A DNA stretch of 64,000 nucleotides, from positions 1-64,000 of the forward strand of contig NZ_KB904609.1 in NCBI RefSeq assembly GCF_000380145.1, written 5' to 3'. The notes below the pieces were generated by a model. It saw only the letters and a list, made by a program, of their open reading frames with translations, did not search any database and was not told where the DNA came from. This document shows positions 17,329 through 26,337 of the stretch, piece after piece (within the stretch, counting starts at the first letter, position 1; each line of letters starts with the position of its first letter). The DNA is from Streptococcus thoraltensis DSM 12221 (lineage in GTDB: Bacteria; Bacillota; Bacilli; Lactobacillales; Streptococcaceae). Made by a program: the position numbers and the translations under genes.

Positions 17329-17826
17329 CTAGAACAGGATTAAAAGCATGCCACAAAAGACGCCTAAAAGGTAACCAACCAAAACATCTTTAGGATAATG
17401 CACACCACCAAGTACCCGACATATCGCCAATCCTAAAGTCATCATCAGTAGCAAAATGCCTAGCCAAACAAATTGCGCAAGAAAAGACATGCTGATGACA
17501 CTAGCAGAAAAAACATGGCGACTGGGGAATGATTCTCCCAGTCCATCACGGCTCATGATTGGGCTGGTATGCCATCTTTCATAAGGTCGAGGCTGGTTAA
17601 TCACCTTCCGAAAAACTGAGATAAGCAGAAAAGATAGCCCTGGCACAAGGATCGTTTTCCACAAATCTTGACGATTTTCCATATAAAGAAAAATCAAAAG
17701 CACAGGATAGAGCAAGTACATCAGCTTTGTCACAAACCAATTGTATCCTAAAATGATAGGCGTCAATCTGGGATAGGTCTCTAGGATCTTCAGAATTTTC
17801 CCGTAAAACGCATCATAATCTTTCAC
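17329..17826 (-). CDS. PAP2-family membrane phosphatase
   Basis: A small integral-membrane phosphatase of the phosphatidic-acid-phosphatase type 2 superfamily, likely acting on a lipid phosphate or undecaprenyl pyrophosphate. All three catalytic motifs are visible: RKVINQPRP (KxxxxxxRP type), PSRHVFSA (PSGH type with Arg replacing Gly) and CRVLGGVHYPKD (SRxxxxxHxxxD type). About five membrane segments fill 165 residues. The start is a GTG whose preceding codon is the original stop of the DUF1697 gene upstream, so the two were probably coupled. The substrate is not determined. Confidence 0.85.
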   Translation of the reverse strand: MKDYDAFYGKILKILETYPRLTPIILGYNWFVTKLMYLLYPVLLIFLYMENRQDLWKTILVPGLSFLLISVFRKVINQPRPYERWHTSPIMSRDGLGESFPSRHVFSASVISMSFLAQFVWLGILLLMMTLGLAICRVLGGVHYPKDVLVGYLLGVFCGMLLILF

Positions 17827-17892
17827 TCAAACACCCAACCTTTCTACATAATCACACGCCAACTCCACCAACTTAAAGAAAGTGTTCCCATT

Positions 17893-18378
17893 TCACACTA
17901 TCGTCATGGCGTAACCTTTCGATTTTAAGGCTAGCTTCCCATAGGTCGTTTTTGAAAAATTCTTCTTAGAGCACGTCCAAAAAAGCACCTCATCTACTAC
18001 AGCTACCCTTTCAAGCTCTAGTTTGATGATAGGCATGCGCTCGCTAACGTCTCTGGCTGTCCAAGGATGGATCGTAAAAATGGCGTTGTGCTTGCTATCA
18101 GAGTCCTGATTGAACCACTTTGGAACTGCCAGCCTAAACAGACCCTCGGCTGACAAAATCTGACAAGTAAGCTCAAGTCCAAACTTATCTTTTATCAAAT
18201 TCTGACAAAAAAATGGGAGATTATCGCGAGAACTTCTAAAAATAATATTTTCAGAATTGATACAGGTTTTAACGTCCATACACCCAGCTCCTTCCATAGC
18301 AGACTTTAACTCAGCCATAGAAAGGCAGTTTTTCCTACCAACATTGCTGCCTCTTAATAAACAAATATAGGTTTTCAT
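17893..18378 (-). CDS. DUF1697-family protein, C-terminally truncated
   Basis: The start MKTYICLLRGSNVGRKNCLS and the INSENIIF segment are hallmarks of DUF1697, a family of unknown function. The frame stops at a TGA after GYAMTIV. Translating on in the same frame gives NGNTFFKLVELACDYVERLG and a second stop at 17829-17827, immediately before the GTG of the PAP2 gene. That tail matches the usual DUF1697 ending, where MTIRN-x-NT is typical. The gene has therefore lost about 20 C-terminal residues and may be inactive. The start ATG is preceded by AAAGG. Confidence 0.7.
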   Translation of the reverse strand: MKTYICLLRGSNVGRKNCLSMAELKSAMEGAGCMDVKTCINSENIIFRSSRDNLPFFCQNLIKDKFGLELTCQILSAEGLFRLAVPKWFNQDSDSKHNAIFTIHPWTARDVSERMPIIKLELERVAVVDEVLFWTCSKKNFSKTTYGKLALKSKGYAMTIV

Positions 18379-18395
18379 ATGACCTTTTTCTATTT

Positions 18396-18621
18396 TATAG
18401 CCAAATGAATTAACTTTGATACATGATCAGTTTCGACTTGCCCTACTCATACTCAATGAAATTCCAAAGCAGACTAGGCGACACAGATAGCAGATAGCAG
18501 ATAGCAGATAGAACTGAAGGTTATCAAAGCAAGCCAACAAGGTCTGGTTTAAATTTTCGAAGCGTATCAAGTGCTGTTTCGCGTCTTTTTCTGTTCCTTG
18601 TCTGAAAGTCAGTTGACTATA
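18396..18621. repeat. Family B miniature element (B2) interrupted by a family A element
   Basis: Left half TATAGCCAAATGAATTAACT...CCCTACTCA (to 18449), right half TCAAGTGCTG...GTTGACTATA (18567-18621). Between them is element A4. The bases TCA flank the insert on both sides, consistent with a 3-bp target duplication at the B internal sequence CTACTCAAGT. Confidence 0.85.
18450..18566 (+). repeat. Family A miniature element A4 (nested in B2) with expanded 7-bp tandem repeat
   Basis: Starts TACTCAATGAAATTCC and ends TTTTCGAAGCGTA. The internal GATAGCA unit is repeated more often than in the other copies, around 18485-18511, making this copy about 12-14 bp longer. Confidence 0.85.
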
Positions 18622-18702
18622 TCTTTTCTTTTATTTTACCACATGATGAGACTACGCTGTTGTTCACATCAAAAAATCACCCAGCCAGGCTAAGTGAATT
18701 CT

Positions 18703-18924
18703 CTATTGGTATTGGGTCAAATCTTGCTTCATAAGAAAATGATAAACATCACCATAAAGCCCTTGATATGGAATATCATGACCGTTAAAATTGACCCTTG
18801 TCACCTTAAAAAAGTCAGGAATATCATGCCAGCAAGATTGCTGCGACTGGACAAAACTGTTGTAATTATCAAACGTCACTTGTTGCGGACGATTTACCCC
18901 ATCCATATAATCAATAACAATCAT
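18703..18924 (-). CDS. DUF4649-like small protein
   Basis: A 73-residue protein (MIVIDYMDGVNRPQQVTFDN) of a streptococcal family of unknown function; I assign DUF4649 from memory with moderate certainty. It has no membrane segment or signal peptide. I choose the ATG at 18924, six bases after AGGAG, rather than the GTG just before it. It begins nine bases downstream of the DUF2200 gene, and the ribosome site overlaps that gene's stop codon, so the pair form an operon. Confidence 0.7.
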   Translation of the reverse strand: MIVIDYMDGVNRPQQVTFDNYNSFVQSQQSCWHDIPDFFKVTRVNFNGHDIPYQGLYGDVYHFLMKQDLTQYQ

Positions 18925-18933
18925 CACAAACTC

Positions 18934-19290
18934 CTAGTTCTCATATTTGTCAAAAACCTCTTGCGGTGTCTTCCCTTTGGCAATCCAGTCCACCAACTTA
19001 TCCAACCGACGGATTTCCTGCATCAAAGGGTCTTCCAGTGTCTCGATCTGAACGCCACAAATCTTACCTGTAATATTAGTGCGATTAGAATGATAACAAG
19101 GCGCGTTTTTGAAAAATTCTCCGTAAGTCAGCTCACTTTCCAGAAAGTCACCAAGTTGCGCAGTCGAATAGCCAGTTAACCAAGCGGCCACTTTATCCAC
19201 ATCGGCTTTGGTCTGGCCTTTTCGTTCAGCTTTTGCAATAAGTGCCCCATAGACACTGGCAAAACTCATCTCATAAATACGTTTATGCAT
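18934..19290 (-). CDS. DUF2200-family protein
   Basis: A 118-residue cytoplasmic protein with the family pattern: MHKRIYEMSFASVYGALIAK, AERKGQTKADVDKVAAWLTG, then ITGKICGVQIETLEDPLMQE and IRRLDKLVDWIAKGK. The function of DUF2200 is unknown. The length is normal and the start follows AAAAGGGG. It is the first gene of a two-gene minus-strand unit with the DUF4649-like gene. Confidence 0.85.
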   Translation of the reverse strand: MHKRIYEMSFASVYGALIAKAERKGQTKADVDKVAAWLTGYSTAQLGDFLESELTYGEFFKNAPCYHSNRTNITGKICGVQIETLEDPLMQEIRRLDKLVDWIAKGKTPQEVFDKYEN

Positions 19291-20036
19291 AAAATCCCCT
19301 TTTTATAAATTCAAGATGCCATTCAAGTTTTCAGCCATAGCCAATTTAACCAAGTTGACAATTTCTTCTCAACTCCTTCCAAAGAGAGTTGATTTAAGAA
19401 TTGCATTTGTTGCAACATTGACTATACTGCTTTATAGAAACCAAGAAAGCTGTTGTTACCGTGACTGTGAGACATACCTGCTACCAGAAGGCAAAAGGTT
19501 GTTAACTTTGTTTAAGAGCCCTGTTTCTTCAGAAGCAGCTTTTGTCTTAGCACCTTTGAGCTAAAGCGGGTTTGGTTAATAGAGTATTCAGCACGTCAAT
19601 TGGGACGGCTAACAACTAGCTGTTTAAGAGCCATCGCTTCTTGGAAAAAGGCTGTTTTTCTGCAGGATGGGTAGGCTTTCAGTAAGAAGATAACCACTAG
19701 TGATATAGGTTTCCTTCACATCTTGTTGTTTTGCCTAACCAGAGTAAGCTTTTTTACCTCAACTTGCCCTCTTACCGCTAGGGTTTTGCCGACTTTCACA
19801 AATCCAACAAGGATTAAATCGTATTCTAGTCTTCTCTTTTCTTCTTTTAGAGTTACTAGATAATTTAAGAATAACACTTTGAAAAAAACTTGTCATAAAA
19901 TGGCTACGTTTTAACATTTTTTGCTTTTTTAGCTTTACGTTGCACTGTCAGATACTCTATGACATCCGTAGGGAGTTGACAAACAATATTAATAATCATT
20001 TTTCTTTTATAGAATTCACCAAATTCTGCTAAAATT
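19291..20036. other. Long intergenic region with scattered decayed coding traces
   Basis: No intact gene is visible across about 750 bp. On the minus strand between about 19440 and 19570 a coding-like block reads KGAKTKAASEETGLLNKVNN followed by LLPSGSRYVSQSR and a stop. This could be the remains of a surface protein gene, but it is too short and disrupted to name. A plus-strand frame at 19316-19564 is antisense to it and unconvincing. The region ends in the promoter of the DUF1846 gene. Confidence 0.4.
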
Positions 20037-20037
20037 T

Positions 20038-20046
20038 TGTTATAAT
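20038..20046 (+). promoter_or_regulatory. Extended -10 promoter of the DUF1846 gene
   Basis: TGTTATAAT has the upstream TG and a consensus TATAAT (20041-20046), 33 bases before the ATG. No good -35 is evident, as expected for an extended -10 promoter. Confidence 0.6.
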
Positions 20047-20078
20047 AATTTCTTTAAAAAGAGAAAGGTCAGGGACAC

Positions 20079-21563
20079 ATGACAAAACAAGCTTTTGATT
20101 CAGAGAAATATTTGAATTTGCAACGTGATCACATTATCGAGCGTATTAATCAGTTTGATGGTAAGCTCTATCTGGAATTCGGTGGCAAAATGTTGGAAGA
20201 TTTCCATGCTGCCCGCGTTCTACCTGGTTACGAACCCGATAACAAGATTAAACTTCTTCAGGAACTCAAGGAGCAAGTTGAGATTGTTATCGCCATCAAT
20301 GCCAACAACATCGAACATTCAAAAGCACGTGGTGATTTGGGCATTTCTTACGACCAAGAAGTTTTCCGCCTAATTGATAAATTCAAAGACCTCAACATCT
20401 ATGTTGGTTCTGTTGTCGTGACTCAGTATGCTGGTCAAGCAGCGGCTGATACCTTCCGTAAAGAACTGGAAAAACACGGTATCGCTTCCTACCTGCACTA
20501 TCCAATCAAAGGCTATCCAACTGATATGGATCATATCATCTCACCAGAAGGAATGGGGAAAAATGATTACATTAAAACCAGTCGTAATTTAGTGGTCGTG
20601 ACAGCACCCGGTCCTGGTTCTGGTAAATTAGCAACCTGCATGTCAAACCTCTACCACGATCAGCTCAACGGTGTCACATCTGGTTACGCTAAGTTTGAAA
20701 CTTTCCCTGTATGGAATCTCCCACTCCACCACCCCGTCAACTTAGCCTATGAAGCAGCAACTGCTGACCTAGATGATGTTAATATGATTGATCCCTTCCA
20801 CTTGGAATCCTACGGCAAAACAACTGTCAATTACAACCGTGACATTGAGATTTTCCCTGTTTTAAAGCGCATGCTAGAACGTATCTTGGGTAAGTCACCT
20901 TACGCTTCGCCTACTGATATGGGGGTTAACATGGTGGGCTTTTCCATCATTGACGAAGAGGCTGCTATCGAAGCGTCTAAACAGGAAATTATCCGCCGTT
21001 ATTACCAAACTGTGGTTGAAGCCAAGGCTGAACGCGTTCCAACAACGGCTGTTCAAAAGATTGAGTTGCTCATGAACGACATTAATGTCAGTCCAGCTGA
21101 TCGAAAAGTCGCCATAGTTGCTAAAGAAAAAGCGAAACAGACAAGTGATGCTGCTCTGGCTTTGGAATTGCCAACTGGTGATATCGTGACCGGTAAGACT
21201 TCTGAACTTTTTGGACCATCAGCAGCTGTTATCATCAATGCCATCAAAAAATTAGCTGGCATTGACAAAGCCACTCACCTCATCAGTGCAGACTACGTCA
21301 AACCAATCCAAGATCTCAAAATTGACCATCTCGGTAGTAAGAATCCTCGACTTCATTCCAGCGAAATTCTCATCGCCTTAGCCATCACAGCTATGGAAAA
21401 TGACGATGCTAAAAAAGCTATGGAACAATTGGGTAACCTTAAAGGTAGCGAAGTGCATTCAACAGTGATTCTGCCAGAAGAAGATAAAAATGTTTTCCGT
21501 AAGCTAGGCACCAATGTGACCTTCGACCCTGTTTACTCAAACAATACTCTTTATCGTAAATAA
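20079..21563 (+). CDS. DUF1846-family protein (UPF0371)
   Basis: A 494-residue cytoplasmic protein of the DUF1846/UPF0371 family, widespread in Firmicutes and without an established reaction. Recognisable stretches are [20 protein letters not shown], the P-loop-like [20 protein letters not shown] and [16 protein letters not shown]. The length is normal and the start follows GAGAAAGGTC. The gene stands alone, with its own extended -10 promoter and a clear terminator downstream. The glycine-rich GPGSGK segment suggests nucleotide binding, which is inference only. Confidence 0.88.
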   Translation: MTKQAFDSEKYLNLQRDHIIERINQFDGKLYLEFGGKMLEDFHAARVLPGYEPDNKIKLLQELKEQVEIVIAINANNIEHSKARGDLGISYDQEVFRLIDKFKDLNIYVGSVVVTQYAGQAAADTFRKELEKHGIASYLHYPIKGYPTDMDHIISPEGMGKNDYIKTSRNLVVVTAPGPGSGKLATCMSNLYHDQLNGVTSGYAKFETFPVWNLPLHHPVNLAYEAATADLDDVNMIDPFHLESYGKTTVNYNRDIEIFPVLKRMLERILGKSPYASPTDMGVNMVGFSIIDEEAAIEASKQEIIRRYYQTVVEAKAERVPTTAVQKIELLMNDINVSPADRKVAIVAKEKAKQTSDAALALELPTGDIVTGKTSELFGPSAAVIINAIKKLAGIDKATHLISADYVKPIQDLKIDHLGSKNPRLHSSEILIALAITAMENDDAKKAMEQLGNLKGSEVHSTVILPEEDKNVFRKLGTNVTFDPVYSNNTLYRK

Positions 21564-21564
21564 T

Positions 21565-21602
21565 AAAAATGCCTCTCGCAGCTTAGCAAGAGGCATTTTT
21601 AT
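21565..21602 (+). terminator. Terminator of the DUF1846 gene
   Basis: Stem AAAAATGCCTCT/AGAGGCATTTTT with a 12-base loop, followed by ATTAAT. It lies two bases after the stop codon and on the other strand can also serve the decayed YbaK-type gene. Confidence 0.85.
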
Positions 21603-22094
21603 TAATCTTTAACCAATCCTTCAATAACTTGATCATTTGAAAGACTAGCTAATAACTAAGTTGGAATCAAAAGTTTTGAATGAACAAAACCTCCTCCGAT
21701 GACTAACTGATCTTATTCTAAGATACTACTATTATCAAAATTAAGTAATCAGACGAAAAAACGGCTGGGCTAATCGAGCCAAATGGCATTTGCGTTGCTT
21801 CTAGGACAACATTCAAATCAGCAAACCCGACTTTAGAAGCATCAAGCGATTGTTTAGTCCTTTATGCTTATCTTATATAGTAGCGTTGGTTTTAGCTTTC
21901 CTACCATAAGCTACCAAAAGTGAGGCATAACGCTCGTCTTCTCCCCTACTACCTTCGACTACAAGACAGTTAAGCATTTCTTCATGGGCAAGACCGTACT
22001 CTCTATTTAGACTGTCTCTATCGGCAAATTCAGAAGTTATTTCAGCTACCTTAATATCGCGACTCAAGGTATGCTCTTGAATAAAATCATACAC
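21603..22094 (-). pseudogene. Decayed YbaK/EbsC-type aminoacyl-tRNA deacylase gene
   Basis: The YbaK/EbsC family hydrolyses mis-charged aminoacyl-tRNAs. The minus strand starts MYDFIQEHTLSRDIKVAEIT and continues NREYGLAHEEMLNCLVVEGS. The frame breaks at a stop near 21872. Beyond it, family segments reappear: LDASKVGFADLNVVLEATQM, PFGSISPAVFSSDY, then, after a further frameshift, DNSSILE, then QLVIGGGFVHSKLLIPT, a TAG and LLASLSNDQVIEGLVKD. At least four disabling changes are visible, so the gene is dead, but nearly its full length (about 490 bp) remains. Confidence 0.75.
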
Positions 22095-22117
22095 CCACTT
22101 GGGATGAGATTACTAGT

Positions 22118-22241
22118 TATAGTTTTTTTGACTTAACTTTGATACATGGTCACTTTCGACTTGCCCTACTCATACTCAATGAAAATCAAGTACTGTTCTG
22201 CGTCTCAACTCCTTGTTCTGAAAGTTAATTCATTTAACTAT
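22118..22241. repeat. Family B miniature element B3 carrying a 13-bp family A remnant
   Basis: A B element (TATAGTTTTTTTGACTTAAC to AATTCATTTGACTAT) whose centre reads CCCTACTCA, then TACTCAATGAAAA (22173-22185), then TCAAGTACTG. The 13 inserted bases equal the left end of family A, at the same internal position used in B1 and B2. Confidence 0.75.
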
Positions 22242-22292
22242 CGTTCTGTGATAGGAGTACATACTAAGACGCTATTATTTCTTTTCTGGGGG

Positions 22293-24632
22293 TTAACCTA
22301 AATTAGCAATGGTGCAACCTGAACCGCCAGCGTTTTGTGGGGCATAACCGAAGCTTTTGACGTGTTTGTTTTTGCGGAGGTATTTGGTAACAGCTTCACG
22401 GATAACTCCTGTTCCGATACCATGAATAATATCGACCTGCGCCATGTTATTGAGCAGTGCCTGATCAATAAAGTCATCCAAGGCTTGCATGGCTTCCTCA
22501 TAGCGCTTCCCTCTTAAATCTAGGCGAGCACGAGGTCCTCCTCCAGATCTCTTGGCTTTTTTGACCACTGACACTTGTTTTTTCTTAGGTTTTTGCGCTT
22601 CCTCTTGAACTTTAACCAAGTTAAATTCATCCTCTTTGAGGGTCATCTTAATTAAACCGACTTGGGCTTCCCAAGTTTTATCCTTAATTTGATGGGTCAA
22701 GGTTCCGCGTTGACCATAGGCTGTCACTACAATGTCATCACCCACACGTGGGGCTCTGAGTTTTTTGGCTTTTTTTAAGACCTTATTTTTCGATAAATCA
22801 ACCTGAGGAGCTAATTTTTTCAATTCAGACTTAGCTTCAATGATTTCGTGTGGCTTTAACTCAGCTTTAGCATGAAGATTTTTTAGAATCTCTTCACTTT
22901 CTTGTAGCGCTAAATCAACCAGGTCACGCGCCTCTTGGTGGGCTTTTTCCACTTCACGATCACGCTCGTGCGAGAAATCGTTGTAAAGTTTTTTTACCGC
23001 TCGGTTAAACTTGAGGTTTTCTTGCTCTACTTCTTTGATATGGTCCAGACGTTTTCTCGTTTCAAGAGTTTGTGCTTCTAATTTTGCGATGATACGGTTG
23101 ACATCACCGTCAGTGTCTGTCATATTTTCGGCATCAGACACAATCACTTCTGACAAACCAAGTCTGCGGGCAATCTCAAAGGCGTTGGATCTCCCAGGAA
23201 CCCCCTGCATGAAGCGATAAGTCGGACGCAGTGTTGCCGTATCGAACTCCATACTGGCATTTTCTACAAACTTCGTCTCAATCCCGTAGGCTTTAAGCTC
23301 TGGATAGTGAGTCGTAGCCATAGTCTTAATCTGACCGAGGCGCAGATGTTCCAAAATAGCCATGGCAAGGCTAGCCCCCTCTTGAGGGTCAGTACCTGCA
23401 CCCAATTCATCAAAAAGCACTAGGGAATCTTGATCTGCCGCTTCCAAAATTTCCACGATATGGGTCATGTGACTTGAGAAAGTCGATAGGCTTTGCTCAA
23501 TAGACTGCTCGTCGCCTATATCAGCGAAAATCTGGTTAAAGACCGTTACTTTTGACCCCTTATCAGCCATGATTGGCAAACCAGATTGAGCCATTAGTTG
23601 CGCTAGACCAAGCGTTTTTAACATAATGGTCTTACCTCCGGTGTTGGGACCTGTGATAACAATGGCTGTCAAATCTCTGGTAAAGCGCAAATCATTGGCG
23701 ACTGGATTTTGAAGTAGAGGATGAAAGACATTGATCAAATTGATGCTCTTATCACTTGAAATTTCAGGAACATTGGCTTTTTTCTCACGCATGAAAAGGT
23801 ATTTGGCACGAACAAAGTCCAAGTGACCTAAAATCCAAGCGTTATTTCTGATGGCATCAGCATGCGGGCGTAACATTTCCGAAAAGTCATGAAGAATCTT
23901 AGACATCTCATGTCGTTCATCTGCTTGCAGCTGGGTAATCTCTTCATTTAGCGCAACCACTGCACGTGGTTCAATGTAAACTGTATTTCCCGAGCTTGAA
24001 ATATCGTGAACAACTCCTGAAATACGATTGCGGTAGGTATTTTTAACAGGAAGAACGCTACGCCCATTACGACTGGCAATTAGACTCTCGGATAGGTAAT
24101 CCGCTTGTTTTTTCAAAACATCTTGCAACACTTGGCGCACCTGTGCTTCATTGGTTGTAATCTGACGACGGATTTTTTCCAATTCTGGGCTAGCAAAATT
24201 TTCTAAAAAACCGCCATCATTTACCGACTGCAAGGCGCCTTGTAGTTGGGGGAAGCCTACCAAATTCTCAAAAAGACGCTTGAGGGCAGAGAGCTCTACA
24301 TTTTCCAAATCCTGATAGAAGTGGGTCATGTCTGCTGTAACAGCTAACACCTTTTTGATGGCAATAAGTTCTGGGATATTGAGGTCAGCTTCCAACTCTA
24401 AGCGCCGAATGCTTTCTGAGATAGCGGTCAGACTGCCTAAGGCGAAGCCATGATTTTCCACAAAAATGGTGGCCATTTCTTCAATTTCGATAAATTGTTC
24501 TTTTATCTTGTCTGCCTTAAAAAGCGGCATCAAGTGCTGTAATTCAGCTAGACCCTGTTCAGTTTGAAGATAGGGAACAAATAAATCCCTCACTTTTTCA
24601 AATTCTAACTGTTCTAAAATTCTAGTATTCAT
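22293..24632 (-). CDS. mutS2: Endonuclease MutS2
   Basis: MutS2 is a MutS-like ATPase that suppresses homologous recombination and, in some bacteria, rescues collided ribosomes. It is not the mismatch-repair MutS. The 779-residue protein has the coiled N-terminal core, Walker A GPNTGGKT at 328-335, Walker [13 protein letters not shown], a long charged coiled coil (about 510-620), a KOW-like basic segment, and a C-terminal Smr nuclease domain ([35 protein letters not shown]). The predicted promoter lies so close that the mRNA may begin at or within a base of the ATG. It is divergent from zapA-cvpA. Confidence 0.95.
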   Translation of the reverse strand: MNTRILEQLEFEKVRDLFVPYLQTEQGLAELQHLMPLFKADKIKEQFIEIEEMATIFVENHGFALGSLTAISESIRRLELEADLNIPELIAIKKVLAVTADMTHFYQDLENVELSALKRLFENLVGFPQLQGALQSVNDGGFLENFASPELEKIRRQITTNEAQVRQVLQDVLKKQADYLSESLIASRNGRSVLPVKNTYRNRISGVVHDISSSGNTVYIEPRAVVALNEEITQLQADERHEMSKILHDFSEMLRPHADAIRNNAWILGHLDFVRAKYLFMREKKANVPEISSDKSINLINVFHPLLQNPVANDLRFTRDLTAIVITGPNTGGKTIMLKTLGLAQLMAQSGLPIMADKGSKVTVFNQIFADIGDEQSIEQSLSTFSSHMTHIVEILEAADQDSLVLFDELGAGTDPQEGASLAMAILEHLRLGQIKTMATTHYPELKAYGIETKFVENASMEFDTATLRPTYRFMQGVPGRSNAFEIARRLGLSEVIVSDAENMTDTDGDVNRIIAKLEAQTLETRKRLDHIKEVEQENLKFNRAVKKLYNDFSHERDREVEKAHQEARDLVDLALQESEEILKNLHAKAELKPHEIIEAKSELKKLAPQVDLSKNKVLKKAKKLRAPRVGDDIVVTAYGQRGTLTHQIKDKTWEAQVGLIKMTLKEDEFNLVKVQEEAQKPKKKQVSVVKKAKRSGGGPRARLDLRGKRYEEAMQALDDFIDQALLNNMAQVDIIHGIGTGVIREAVTKYLRKNKHVKSFGYAPQNAGGSGCTIANLG

Positions 24633-24639
24633 AGGCTAT

Positions 24640-24648
24640 ATTATAGCA
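24640..24648 (-). promoter_or_regulatory. mutS2 extended -10 promoter predicting a leaderless mRNA
   Basis: The minus strand reads TGCTATAAT then ATAGCCT then the ATG (24632). With the usual 6-7 bases between -10 and start point, transcription would begin at the start codon, leaving no ribosome-binding site. No Shine-Dalgarno-like sequence lies between the -10 and the ATG. Confidence 0.6.
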
Positions 24649-24717
24649 TAAATCTAGTTTCACATGACTTAGAAAACCGCCCAACAAAAGCTAAAGGTGT
24701 CGCTAAAACAGCCTTTA

Positions 24718-24726
24718 TGCTATAAT
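24718..24726 (+). promoter_or_regulatory. zapA-cvpA extended -10 promoter
   Basis: TGCTATAAT, the same nine bases as the mutS2 promoter on the other strand, ends 17 bases before the zapA ATG. The expected leader is about 10 bases and includes GAGAGGT. Confidence 0.65.
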
Positions 24727-24743
24727 ATTTGAGAGGTATTTTC

Positions 24744-25052
24744 ATGACAAAAAAGAATCGCTACAAATTTGTTTTTGGGGATCGCCCCTTAACATTAACA
24801 ACTGATAAAGATAATCTCTTCATGGAAGAGGTAGAACGTGTTGCCAAAGAAAAATACGAGGCTATTCGTGAAAAATTGCCTGAAGCAGACAATGAAACCT
24901 TGGCAATCTTACTAGCCATCAACGCCTTATCAACCCAACTAAGCCGTGAGATTGCTATTGAAGATATGGAGAATGAATTAGCTGATTTGAGAGCACGTTT
25001 TCTAGATGAAAAGACGGTCGAAAGCCTTAACGAAACTGAGGTTGACCTATGA
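24744..25052 (+). CDS. zapA: Cell-division protein ZapA-like
   Basis: A 102-residue protein (MTKKNRYKFVFGDRPLTLTT) with the ZapA layout: a short beta-rich N-terminus followed by a long helix (ETLAILLAINALSTQLSREI; MENELADLRARFLDE) suited to dimeric coiled-coil formation. ZapA proteins bundle FtsZ filaments at the division site. The ATG follows GAGAGGT; an upstream TTG at 24729 would swallow that site. The stop overlaps the cvpA start as ATGA. The position between mutS2 and cvpA is the usual streptococcal arrangement. Confidence 0.75.
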   Translation: MTKKNRYKFVFGDRPLTLTTDKDNLFMEEVERVAKEKYEAIREKLPEADNETLAILLAINALSTQLSREIAIEDMENELADLRARFLDEKTVESLNETEVDL

Positions 25053-25597
25053 TCACACTCTTGCTCTTAATTATCTTGGCTTGGAGTTTCTACATCGGCT
25101 TTTCACGAGGCATCTTTCTACAAGCTTTTTATACTATTGGGAGCTTAGTAGCCTTGGCTCTTGCTAAAGCCTACTACCAACCACTAGCTAAAGTTCTCTA
25201 CATCTGGGTTCCTTACGCCAATCCGACCGAAGGATCACACATCTATTTCTTTAAGGATGTTGATGTCTTCTCACATGATTTAATTTTCTACGCTGGAGTT
25301 GCTTTTCTTGGTGTCTACACCCTTGCTTATGCTGCTACTCGCTTCTTAGGTGTGCTGCTTCATCTCGCTCCACTTGAGCGCTTTGATTGTAAGACCAACA
25401 ACATCATAGCAGGTCTCCTATCTTGCCTTGTTGTTTGTTTTACTTTAAGTATGGGATTTACTATCCTAGCAACTATTCCTTTTGATAATATCCAACGGAC
25501 TTTATCAGGAAATGGATTGGTTCGTTTCTTAATCGAAGATTTTCCATTCTTTTCCTCTTATATAGAAAATCTTTGGATAACTCAAATTGTCAAATAG
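25049..25597 (+). CDS. cvpA: CvpA family membrane protein
   Basis: A 182-residue integral-membrane protein with four predicted hydrophobic segments (MITLLLLIILAWSFYIGFSR at the start; later FYAGVAFLGVYTLAYAA and LLSCLVVCFTLSMGF) and the CvpA/colicin V production domain. Its biochemical role is unclear; homologues affect envelope integrity. It overlaps zapA by four bases (ATGA) and is followed by a strong terminator, completing a two-gene operon. Confidence 0.85.
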   Translation: MITLLLLIILAWSFYIGFSRGIFLQAFYTIGSLVALALAKAYYQPLAKVLYIWVPYANPTEGSHIYFFKDVDVFSHDLIFYAGVAFLGVYTLAYAATRFLGVLLHLAPLERFDCKTNNIIAGLLSCLVVCFTLSMGFTILATIPFDNIQRTLSGNGLVRFLIEDFPFFSSYIENLWITQIVK

Positions 25598-25626
25598 TCA
25601 GAGAGAAAGATTATTTGCTATATACA

Positions 25627-25672
25627 GATTGGAGAAATTGTCCATTTTGGACATGTTTCTCCAATCTTTTTT
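25627..25672 (+). terminator. Terminator of zapA-cvpA
   Basis: GATTGGAGAAA/TTTCTCCAATC stem with an inner TGTCC/GGACA stem, followed by TTTTTTC. Confidence 0.9.
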
Positions 25673-25906
25673 CTTTGCAACAAAAACATTAAAATAATAG
25701 TGTTTCTAAACGTTTCATTATTTCCATCTCCCCATAAAATTTCCCAAACCATCACCTTTTAAGGAGTTGTCTACCGTCTGTTTGCTATTGCTGTTATGGG
25801 AGATAAGATTCTTGTGACCTATACTACAACGGTTAAACGTAAAAGCTAGCAATTGAAACATTTCGTAAAGTTACGTTATAAAGATAAAATTCAGCTTGAA
25901 ACGTTA
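25673..25906. other. Intergenic stretch with a short coding-like trace
   Basis: After the cvpA terminator, AAGGAG at about 25760 is followed by a plus-strand frame reading GVVYRLFAIAVMGDKILVTY and TTTVKRKS before a stop near 25850. It has no proper start codon and I do not recognise it. It may be the tail of a deleted gene. Confidence 0.3.
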
Positions 25907-26003
25907 TACTCAATGAACATCGAAATCAGACTAAGCGAAACCGTTTCAGATAGAACTGAAGTTCAGCAAATCAAGAAGATCTAAAGTTGATTTTCAAAGA
26001 GTA
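25907..26003 (+). repeat. Family A miniature element A5
   Basis: TACTCAATGAACATCGAAAT to GTTGATTTTCAAAGAGTA with internal CAGACTAAGCGA and AGATAGAACTGAAGTTCAGC. Confidence 0.75.
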
Positions 26004-26230
26004 CTAAAACAAAAAAATCTAAGTTTTCATCACCTAGCTAATCAATTTGAAGTTAATTAGCCGCTTTGAGAGATAGGTTATCAATCTTGCTCTTATTCAT
26101 GGAAGAAATGATCAAGCAGCTATCAAACAGTAGGATACTTCTTGCCACCTACCACCAAATAAACACAGTGCCTTTTCACCTCTTGAATTGAAGAATAAAG
26201 TCTTATCTTAAACGTTTATTAGCTACAATT

Positions 26231-26337
26231 TATAGTCAAGTGGATAAACTGTGATACATCGTCATTTTCGCCTTGCCCTACTCAAGCACTATTACACGTC
26301 TTAGCTCCTTATCTGAAAGTTAATTCATTTGACTATA
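26231..26337. repeat. Family B miniature element B4 (uninterrupted)
   Basis: TATAGTCAAGTGGATAAACT to AGTTAATTCATTTGACTATA, 107 bp. Its centre CCCTACTCAAGCACTATT is the unoccupied form of the site that carries family A in B1 and B2. Confidence 0.8.

Noticed and set aside
18694..19179. 161-codon plus-strand frame
   Set aside because: It is the antisense shadow of the DUF4649-like and DUF2200 genes, which have proper starts and family motifs.
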